Below the pieces are notes generated by a model. It made no database searches. It worked only from the letters and a program-made list of their open reading frames with translations, and was not told where the DNA came from. 10,082 nt of DNA from Humisphaera sp. Its GTDB lineage: Bacteria > Planctomycetota > Phycisphaerae > Tepidisphaerales > Tepidisphaeraceae. The position numbers and the translations under genes are program-made. Within the stretch, counting starts at the first letter, position 1; each line of letters opens with the position of its first letter. The stretch covers positions 1-10,082 of the forward strand of contig JANXVV010000520.1 in assembly GCA_025351525.1 (NCBI GenBank), given 5' to 3'. Shown here piece after piece: positions 5,153-10,082 of the stretch.

Positions 5153-7054
5153 TCATGCATTCGTATTCTCAATCAAAGCATTCACCCTCTTCGCAAACCC
5201 CGCCGGGTCTTTGATCTTCGACCCTTCCGCGATCGTCGCCTGATCGAGCAGCAACCGGCCATACGATTCGATGCGCGGATCGAGCACGTCCTTCTCGGCC
5301 ATCTTCTGAATCGCCGCGACGACGGGGTGATCGGGATTTAACTCCAGCACCCGCTTGCTATCCGGCATCTCCGCGCCGCGGCCCATGCGCTCCATCAACC
5401 GTTCCATGTGAGCCGTCATGCCCCAGTCATCCGCCACGAGAATGGCGGCGCTTTCCTTCAATCGCGACGAAAGGCGAACATCTTTCACATCCGTCTCAAG
5501 CTTCTTTTTCAACAATTCCAGCGCACCCTTCAACCGCTCGCCGGCTTCCTTCAACTTCTCCTCGGCGGACGGGTCCTTCTCCATCTCCCCCTTATCCACC
5601 GCTTTCAACTGCTTGCCTTTGTAGTCCCGCAACAATGACGCGAGATACTCATCGATCGTCTCTGTCAGCAGTAGCACTTCCTGCCCCTTCGCCTTGAAAC
5701 TTTCCAGGTACGGCGAATTCTCGATCTGCTCGCGCTCATCGCCGATCAGAAAGAAAATCTCCTTCTGATCCGTCGGCATCGACTCGACATATTTCGCCAG
5801 CGTGGTGTATTCGCCCGGCTTGGTTTTCGTCGATTCAAACAGCAGCAGATCCGCCAATCGCTCTCGATTGCCGTGATCGGAACCGATCCCCTCCTTTAGC
5901 AATCCGCCGAATTCCTTGTGGAATTTCAGGTAGGTTTCGTTCTCCGACGTCTTCATTTCCTCGAGCGTTTTCAGCACGCGATTGACCAGATTCGATTGAA
6001 TCTTCGCCAACATGGGATTGTGCTGCAATGTCTCCCGGCTGACATTCAACGGCAGGTCCGCCGAGTCCACCACCCCGCGCACAAACCGCATCCACAGCGG
6101 CGACAACTCCTCGCATTCATGCTGGATCAGCACCCGCCGAACATACAGATCCAGCCCGCTCGGTTTCTCCGGCCCCATCATCCAATCCATCGGCCGATGA
6201 CTCGGAATGAACATCAGCGCCCGAAACTCCTGCATCCCCTGGGCCTCGTAATGGACCGTCTTCAACGGCTCGTCAAAATCCCGCGCGATTTGCTTATAAA
6301 ACGCCGAATATTCCTCCGGCTTGATCTCATTCTTACTCCGCAGCCAGATCGCCTGCCGTGAGTTGATGACTTCTTCCTCGATCGATTTTACGTCTTCTTT
6401 TTTCTTCTCGATATCGATGACGATCGGATGATCGATGAAGTCGGAGTATTTCTTGACGATCTCTTTGAGCCGCCAGACGCCCAGGAATTCTTTCGCATCC
6501 TCGCGCAGATGCAGAATCACATCCGTCCCTCGCGTTGGTTTATCCGCCTGCTCAATCGTGTAATCACCCTGCCCCTCCGATTCCCACTTCACGCCCTCCT
6601 CCGCCTTGCCCGCCGTGCGTGTGACCACCGTCACCCGATCCGCCACCATGAATGACGCATAAAACCCCACCCCAAATTGCCCGATCAACTCCGGCTTGTC
6701 CTTGGCATTCGCCGCCTTCAAACTTTCCATGAACGCCTTGGTCCCGCTCTTGGCGATCGTGCCCAGGTTCTCGACGATCTGTTCCCGCGACATGCCGATG
6801 CCATTGTCGCGGATCGTCAGCGTACCGGCCGTCTCATCCGGGATCAGCTTGATCTTCCAATCGCCGTTCCCTTCGAGCACGTCCTGATTCGTCAATGATT
6901 CGAAGCGTACCTTGTCGATCGCATCCGCCGCGTTGCTGATCAGTTCGCGGAGGAAAATTTCCTTCTTCGTGTAAAGGGAGTGAATGATCAGATCGAGCAG
7001 TTGTTTGAGTTCGGTCTTAAATTCGAGGCGTTCGGGGGCTTGGGTGGCGGACAT
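5153..7054 (-). CDS. htpG: Chaperone HtpG (bacterial Hsp90)
   Basis: This 633-residue protein is a full-length bacterial Hsp90 (E. coli HtpG has 624). HtpG is a cytosolic dimeric ATPase that remodels client proteins late in folding, together with DnaK. The N-terminal GHKL ATPase domain shows RELISNAADAID with catalytic Glu37 and Mg-binding Asn41, DNGIGM with Asp83 (83-88), NLGTIAKSG (about 97-104), GQFGVGFYASFMVADRV (125-141) with the lid glycines, and RGTDVILHL (175-183). The middle domain has RRVLIQHECEELSPLWMRFV and then VDSADLPLNVSRETLQ with the conserved arginine. The C-terminal dimerisation region is complete. The ATG at 7054 is preceded by AGAGAG about 9 nt upstream. There is no CIRCE element (TTAGCACTC-N9-GAGTGCTAA) in the upstream gap, so heat regulation, if present, works another way. 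The gene diverges from the Asp-box lipoprotein gene. Confidence 0.98.
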   Translation of the reverse strand: MSATQAPERLEFKTELKQLLDLIIHSLYTKKEIFLRELISNAADAIDKVRFESLTNQDVLEGNGDWKIKLIPDETAGTLTIRDNGIGMSREQIVENLGTIAKSGTKAFMESLKAANAKDKPELIGQFGVGFYASFMVADRVTVVTRTAGKAEEGVKWESEGQGDYTIEQADKPTRGTDVILHLREDAKEFLGVWRLKEIVKKYSDFIDHPIVIDIEKKKEDVKSIEEEVINSRQAIWLRSKNEIKPEEYSAFYKQIARDFDEPLKTVHYEAQGMQEFRALMFIPSHRPMDWMMGPEKPSGLDLYVRRVLIQHECEELSPLWMRFVRGVVDSADLPLNVSRETLQHNPMLAKIQSNLVNRVLKTLEEMKTSENETYLKFHKEFGGLLKEGIGSDHGNRERLADLLLFESTKTKPGEYTTLAKYVESMPTDQKEIFFLIGDEREQIENSPYLESFKAKGQEVLLLTETIDEYLASLLRDYKGKQLKAVDKGEMEKDPSAEEKLKEAGERLKGALELLKKKLETDVKDVRLSSRLKESAAILVADDWGMTAHMERLMERMGRGAEMPDSKRVLELNPDHPVVAAIQKMAEKDVLDPRIESYGRLLLDQATIAEGSKIKDPAGFAKRVNALIENTNA

Positions 7055-7103
7055 AGTCTAAATCTCTCTTCAAGGACCACAAACTGAACCAATGACAATA
7101 AAG

Positions 7104-7125
7104 CCCATGGAGCTTGCTCCATGGG
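7104..7125. repeat. Perfect 10-bp-stem palindrome
   Basis: CCCATGGAGC and GCTCCATGGG flank a central TT, a perfect hairpin about 50 bp upstream of htpG. Its GCTTGC centre is shared with the palindrome at 8811-8824. It could be a dispersed REP-type unit or part of the htpG leader. On the minus strand the sequence after it is CTTTATTG, without a proper T-run, so it is not an obvious terminator. Confidence 0.65.
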
Positions 7126-7138
7126 ATCGCCAAACGTA

Positions 7139-7219
7139 TTTAATCGCGCCAGGACTGACAGAGCAAATGAAAATCCCGAACGATTAAAATGCTCATTCTG
7201 GAAAGTGGCACGGGATTTT
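7139..7219. promoter_or_regulatory. Two interleaved inverted repeats in the divergent control region
   Basis: Repeat A is TTTAATCG (7139-7146) with CGATTAAA (7181-7188), gap 34 nt. Repeat B is AAAATCCCG (7170-7178) with CGGGATTTT (7211-7219), gap 32 nt. Both are perfect, and their arms alternate (A, B, A, B) at about 30-nt steps. The last arm ends 1 nt before the -35 candidate of the Asp-box gene. They may be regulator binding sites for either divergent gene; as RNA they would form a pseudoknot rather than simple hairpins. Confidence 0.45.
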
Positions 7220-7220
7220 G

Positions 7221-7249
7221 TTGACGGCAGCGCCGTGCGACGCTATCCC
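7221..7249 (+). promoter_or_regulatory. Candidate promoter of the Asp-box lipoprotein gene
   Basis: TTGACG (7221-7226, 5/6 match) is followed by a 17-nt spacer and TATCCC (7244-7249, 3/6 match). The start would be near 7256, giving a leader of about 26 nt that contains AGGAG (7273-7277), 4 nt before the ATG. The -10 match is weak, so activation by a bound regulator is plausible. Confidence 0.4.
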
Positions 7250-7281
7250 TTATCGCGGGCATTTCATCATTTAGGAGTTCT

Positions 7282-8769
7282 ATGCAATTCAATCGCGTGA
7301 GCCTGCTGGTCGTGGCGTTATCCGCCGCACTGGGTTGCCAAAAATCTTCTGCCAAAGATCCCGGTGCCGCCGCAGGCGCAAAAACTAGCGGGCTTGTGAA
7401 ACTCTCGCAATATGACAAAGCCGGCTTTTGCGATCTCGCTGTAGCATCTGATGGCACCCTGCACGCGATTTTCAACGAGGCGCCCGATGCCATGAAGCCG
7501 TCGTACTTGTATTACCGCGCAAGTTCCGACGGCGGCGCTACGTGGAGTGAGATTAAGAACCTCAGTGACGACGAGTCGGGTAATTCCTGCGGATATGCAC
7601 GTATTGCCATCGACGGGAAGGGACGGACCTACGCCATCTGGAAATACATCGATAAAAATGAGCTGCTTGACGGCCCAGGTGCGGCCGGAGCGGGTATTCT
7701 TGCGTTCCGCTGTCTTGAAGGCGGCACCTGGTCTCGAACGACACGGCTGAATGAGGTGAAGACACCGGTCTATTCCTGGTTCGCCGCGCCGGATCCCGGG
7801 GGAGCGATCAATCTGGTCTGGAGCCAAATGGCGGCGGACGCGATGGCGGTCCAGGGATGGCCTTCATCAATGACTGCCGATCTCATTCAACAAGTAGTGC
7901 TGGAGGGACCGACACCGGGTAGCCCGAAAATGGTAATCCCGCGAAAACCGCTGCCGACGCAGGCTCAAATTGCAGCGGCCCATGCGAATCACAAAGACTT
8001 TTCATATGAAGAGACGCATCCCGGCAAAGCGGGCCTGTTAAACCTTCGCGGCTATATCGATCCCGCCGGCACTGCGGTGTTTGTTGCCGAGGATTTCGGC
8101 ACTGAAACAGATAAGGAGCATGGCAAGCATATCGTCTTGTGGGATGGCAAGGCGCTTCAACCCTTGTACGCCTATGACCGGTTTCAGACCTACAACAACT
8201 TCAATGACCCGCCCACCCTGTTGCTCGATGCCCAAGGGAAGCAGCATGTGATCCGCGCGCCTGAGAAAGCGGAGAAGGCGTCGGTGCGCGATTACGCCGT
8301 CGAAGGCGGAAAGTGGAGCGACCCGGTCGATGTCATTGCCGCGAAAGGGGGCAAGGGCGCGGTGATCCACTGGCAGGCGACTCAACTCCCAGGCGGTAAG
8401 ATGGCCGTCACCACGGCCCTCTCTGAAGCAGGTGGCTGGGCCCCTGAAGACACCGAATTATTCGTCAGCTTTTCCGACGGTTTGGGAAAGTGGTCCGCCC
8501 CTTTACGCATCACCGATAACGTCTCGCTGCAGAATTTTTCCCATAAGGAGACCGGCGGAAGCAACGCCATCTCTTCTTCCAAAAGTTACAGCCCCCACTT
8601 TGCCAACGTACAGATGACCAAAGAGGGGCGACCCTGCATCCTCATGGTCAATAGTGAAAACACCCTGATTGGGATCACCAATGCCGGTGTCACCAGCGGC
8701 GGTCGTGTTGTCTCAGGGCTCGGCACGGGACGAGTATCATCGCCCAATGTGTACTTTCTGAAATGGTGA
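7282..8769 (+). CDS. Exported Asp-box (sialidase-like propeller) lipoprotein
   Basis: This 495-residue protein begins with a signal peptide: Arg5, then a hydrophobic core VSLLVVALSAALGC ending at Cys19. The sequence before the cysteine (ALG) is a slightly degenerate lipobox, so lipid anchoring is likely but not certain. A low-complexity linker rich in Ala, Gly and Lys follows (20-36). The mature part has an Asp-box, SSDGGATW (81-88), and a second degenerate one in SFSDGLGKWSAP, with recurring W/Y-rich strands, as in sialidase-like beta-propellers (BNR repeats). Repeated phrases such as VASDGTLHAIF and IDGKGRTYAIW also fit propeller blades. The Asp-boxes are structural, not catalytic, and the arginine triad of true sialidases cannot be confirmed, so the function may be binding or an unknown hydrolase. 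The start is ATG at 7282 with AGGAG (7273-7277). It stands alone, divergent from htpG. Confidence 0.75.
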   Translation: MQFNRVSLLVVALSAALGCQKSSAKDPGAAAGAKTSGLVKLSQYDKAGFCDLAVASDGTLHAIFNEAPDAMKPSYLYYRASSDGGATWSEIKNLSDDESGNSCGYARIAIDGKGRTYAIWKYIDKNELLDGPGAAGAGILAFRCLEGGTWSRTTRLNEVKTPVYSWFAAPDPGGAINLVWSQMAADAMAVQGWPSSMTADLIQQVVLEGPTPGSPKMVIPRKPLPTQAQIAAAHANHKDFSYEETHPGKAGLLNLRGYIDPAGTAVFVAEDFGTETDKEHGKHIVLWDGKALQPLYAYDRFQTYNNFNDPPTLLLDAQGKQHVIRAPEKAEKASVRDYAVEGGKWSDPVDVIAAKGGKGAVIHWQATQLPGGKMAVTTALSEAGGWAPEDTELFVSFSDGLGKWSAPLRITDNVSLQNFSHKETGGSNAISSSKSYSPHFANVQMTKEGRPCILMVNSENTLIGITNAGVTSGGRVVSGLGTGRVSSPNVYFLKW

Positions 8770-8805
8770 TTTTAGAAGCGCCGATCGTCATCGTCCAGAT
8801 TATTT

Positions 8806-8874
8806 AGCCGGTCTCGCTTGCGAGCCGTGTCCGAGAGGTCATCCCGCCAGACGCGCCTCGCAAGCGAGACGGCT
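8806..8874. repeat. REP-like palindrome pair upstream of the RAYT element
   Basis: GTCTCGCTTGCGAG (8811-8824) is perfectly reverse-complementary to CTCGCAAGCGAGAC (8857-8870), with 32 nt between. AGCC/GGCT outside extends the stem past a one-base bulge (8806-8874). Each arm is itself a palindrome (CTCGC-TT-GCGAG and CTCGC-AA-GCGAG), the layout of a REP doublet or REPIN. It is 131 bp upstream of the RAYT gene, where REPs are expected. AAAAA follows on the plus strand. It could also end the Asp-box transcript. Confidence 0.75.
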
Positions 8875-8889
8875 CAAAAATAAATGACG

Positions 8890-8920
8890 TATCCCCTTTT
8901 CCCGGTCTTATCCCCTTTTC
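8890..8920. repeat. 12-bp direct repeat at the left end of the RAYT element
   Basis: TATCCCCTTTTC occurs at 8890-8901 and again at 8909-8920, 19 bp apart. CCCCTTTT in the second copy is complementary to AAAAGGGG at 8952-8959, so a left-end hairpin with a 32-nt loop can form. The same CCCCTTTT word occurs at the right end (9687-9694). Confidence 0.65.
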
Positions 8921-8951
8921 AGGTTCGGCACGCCTGCTATTTAAGCCCCAA

Positions 8952-9694
8952 AAAAGGGGACACTCATCATTGACTGCCCGGCTGCCGGTCGATAGTCTGC
9001 GAGAATGCCGAGAATTGCCCGGATTGCCGTCGGAGGAATGATTCAGCACGTGCTCAACCGGGGCAATGGGCGGATAAAGCTGTTTGACAAGCCGTCGGAT
9101 TACGAGGCGTTCGCCAATCTGCTGGCCGATGCGGCCAATCGCGTGCCGGGGGTGGGATTGCTCGGATACTGCCTGATGCCCAATCACTGGCACCTGATTC
9201 TACGGCCTCGGGCCGAGGGGGTATTGTCGGCGTACATGCAATGGCTGACCAACACCCACGTTCGTCGCTGGCGGCAGCACTGGCACTCGGTGGGCGAGGG
9301 CCATGTCTATCAAGGCCGTTTCAAAAGCTTTCCAGTGCAGGATGATGCTCACTATCTGACGCTCCTGCGATACGTGGAGGGCAACGCCCTCAGGGCACGC
9401 CTGGTTCGGCGGGCCGAGAACTGGAGATGGTCAAGCTTGGCCGCCGCTGCAGCGCCGGACGGGCGGTTGCTTCTGGCCAAAAGCCCTCTTCCCCGACCGG
9501 ACCACTGGATCGATCTGGTCAACGAACCGCTGGAAGAACAAGCCCTTGCCTCCGCGCGGGAGTGCGTGAAACGAGGCCGTCCGTTCGGCGGCGAGAAATG
9601 GGTGCGTCGAACCGCCGCCCGGCTGGGCCTGAACTTCACGCTCCGGCCACGGGGAAGGCCGAAGAAGGAAGGGGATTGATGAATGTCCCCTTTT
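8952..9694 (+). mobile_element. RAYT element with inverted ends
   Basis: The transposase gene is bounded by AAAAGGGGACACTCATCA (8952-8969) and the reverse complement of AAAAGGGGACATTCATCA (9677-9694), identical at 17 of 18 positions. The right copy starts at the transposase stop codon. On the right, AAGGGGA (9669-9675) can pair with TCCCCTT (9686-9692) as a subterminal hairpin; on the left, CCCCTTTT (8912-8919) can pair with AAAAGGGG (8952-8959). End hairpins of this kind are what HUH Y1 transposases recognise. The true outer limits may lie somewhat beyond these coordinates; no target duplication is expected for this class. The element is about 0.74 kb. Confidence 0.7.
9005..9679 (+). CDS. 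REP-associated tyrosine transposase (RAYT, Y1/HUH family)
   Basis: This 224-residue protein is an intact Y1-type HUH single-strand transposase of the RAYT group, related to IS200 TnpA. It should nick and join single-stranded DNA at hairpin-marked ends. The metal-binding HUH motif is His61-Trp62-His63 within GYCLMPNHWHLILRP (54-68). GHVYQGRFKSFPV (99-111) is the family mid-region. The catalytic tyrosine is probably Tyr123 in LLRYVEGNALRARLV (120-134), with Asn127 one helical turn on, where IS200 has Gln; many RAYTs have NP-x-RAG in this region. The RWSS segment (141-144) and the C-terminal basic tail are typical. The ATG at 9005 has only a weak purine-rich upstream sequence (GCGAGA). It sits between inverted ends with a REP-like palindrome nearby. 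RAYTs are often domesticated to spread REP palindromes instead of their own gene. Confidence 0.92.
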   Translation: MPRIARIAVGGMIQHVLNRGNGRIKLFDKPSDYEAFANLLADAANRVPGVGLLGYCLMPNHWHLILRPRAEGVLSAYMQWLTNTHVRRWRQHWHSVGEGHVYQGRFKSFPVQDDAHYLTLLRYVEGNALRARLVRRAENWRWSSLAAAAAPDGRLLLAKSPLPRPDHWIDLVNEPLEEQALASARECVKRGRPFGGEKWVRRTAARLGLNFTLRPRGRPKKEGD

Positions 9695-9853
9695 ATCCCG
9701 CTGTATCAATCCCCAAGTGCCTCGGATGGATTTGGGACGCGGATGGACACGGTCCGCAAGACTTACGGGAGCTTGCGTGGGCAAGGTGTTTCTCGGATGA
9801 TGCCTGTCGGCGTAACGAAGCCGAAAACATGCCTACGCTTGCGTCAATACCGT
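9695..9853. other. Unassigned DNA between two transposase genes
   Basis: No gene is supported here. A plus-strand open frame crosses it, but it overlaps the RAYT gene and has no recognisable domain. ACGCTTGCGT (9835-9844) is a small palindrome with the same GCTTGC centre as the larger ones. The end of the element that carries the minus-strand transposase fragment probably lies in this stretch, but I could not identify its terminal repeat. Confidence 0.4.
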
Positions 9854-10081
9854 TCAACGGCCTACGTGAAACGCTTTGCGGAATTCGGGCATGGTGGGCT
9901 GCGGGCCGCGATCGCGCGGCTTCTTTTTCGGAAAGTCAAAAGTGGTTCGCTTCAGCACGCGCGGGTTGATTCGCGGGCGACGCGGCTCCAATACTTCGTC
10001 GGATGCCACTTCGGCCACCAGCCGTTTCCACCAGCGGCGCTGGCCGGCGGGCGTTTGTTCGGCTTCGCCGAGGCGGCAGCG
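9854..10081 (-). CDS. C-terminal fragment of a probable IS4-type DDE transposase
   Basis: On the minus strand a frame enters from the right edge and runs 75 codons to TGA (complement of 9854-9856). It reads RRWWKRLVAEVASDEV (residues 15-30 of the visible part), then PRINPRVLKRTTFDFPKKK (36-54), a basic, proline-rich tail. The PR-x-NPRVLKR phrase resembles the C-terminal tails of IS4-family (DDE_Tnp_1) transposases. The catalytic domain lies outside the window, so activity cannot be judged. It converges with the RAYT gene. The sequence is very basic and contains no internal stop. An alternative is a non-transposase DNA-binding tail, but the mobile-element context supports the call. Confidence 0.6.
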   Translation of the reverse strand, partial: RCRLGEAEQTPAGQRRWWKRLVAEVASDEVLEPRRPRINPRVLKRTTFDFPKKKPRDRGPQPTMPEFRKAFHVGR

Positions 10082-10082
10082 C

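Noticed and set aside
5835..6361. Open frames within and opposite htpG
   Set aside because: They lie inside an intact, full-length HtpG and have shadow-type composition.
7055..7281. CIRCE or a classical heat-shock promoter for htpG
   Set aside because: No TTAGCACTC/GAGTGCTAA repeat is present. The best minus-strand hexamer pair I found (TTGCTC, 17 nt, TTAAAT) matches too poorly to report.
7282..8769. Calling the Asp-box protein a true sialidase
   Set aside because: One clear and one degenerate Asp-box are visible, but they are structural; the arginine triad and the catalytic Tyr/Glu/Asp could not be assigned by eye.
9427..9969. 180-residue plus-strand frame overlapping the RAYT gene and the right-edge fragment
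   Set aside because: Its first half is a frame shift of the RAYT gene and its last part is antisense to the transposase-like fragment; no motif was recognised.

Overview
The window looks like a chromosomal segment of a Gram-negative-type, moderately GC-rich bacterium, most plausibly an uncultured planctomycete (Phycisphaerae-like). That placement is an inference. It rests on the gene mix (a Uma2-family nuclease, a lone GH4 alpha-galactosidase, an FkbM methyltransferase, an Asp-box lipoprotein, a RAYT transposase), on the palindromes in most gaps, and on genes with little or no Shine-Dalgarno signal. No rRNA, tRNA or CRISPR array was seen.

Layout. 1-164: non-coding, with one hairpin. 165-914 (-): FkbM-type SAM methyltransferase. 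1155-2546 (+): NAD- and metal-dependent GH4 alpha-galactosidase very like E. coli MelA; its GTG start lies well inside the longest open frame. 2547-2948: intergenic, with a hairpin, a probable 51-residue membrane peptide (2718-2873), a 14-bp inverted repeat, and two near-identical extended -10 promoters set exactly 8 nt from their ATGs. 2949-3566 (+): Uma2 family protein. 3586-4566 (-): an unusual phosphoribosyltransferase-GNAT fusion. 4658-4879 (-): a 73-residue cysteine-rich, zinc-knuckle-like protein. These two genes are separated by a strong terminator-type hairpin and lie in DNA more AT-rich than the flanks. 5153-7054 (-): HtpG (bacterial Hsp90). 7055-7281: divergent control region with a perfect short palindrome and two interleaved inverted repeats. 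7282-8769 (+): exported, probably lipid-anchored Asp-box (sialidase-like propeller) protein. 8806-8874: REP-like palindrome pair. 8952-9694: a compact mobile element made of a RAYT-type Y1/HUH transposase gene bounded by 17/18-matching inverted ends. 9854-10081 (-): C-terminal fragment of what looks like an IS4-type transposase, running off the window.

The genes do not form one pathway. MelA, FkbM, HtpG and the Asp-box protein are ordinary single functions. The accessory part is the Uma2 / PRTase-GNAT / zinc-protein stretch (about 2.7-5.0 kb) and the transposon-rich right end. The parts most worth following up are the PRTase-GNAT fusion with its cysteine-rich partner and intervening hairpin, the paired apparently leaderless promoters, the interleaved repeats upstream of the Asp-box gene, and the REP/RAYT system, which may explain why so many intergenic gaps here carry a palindrome.
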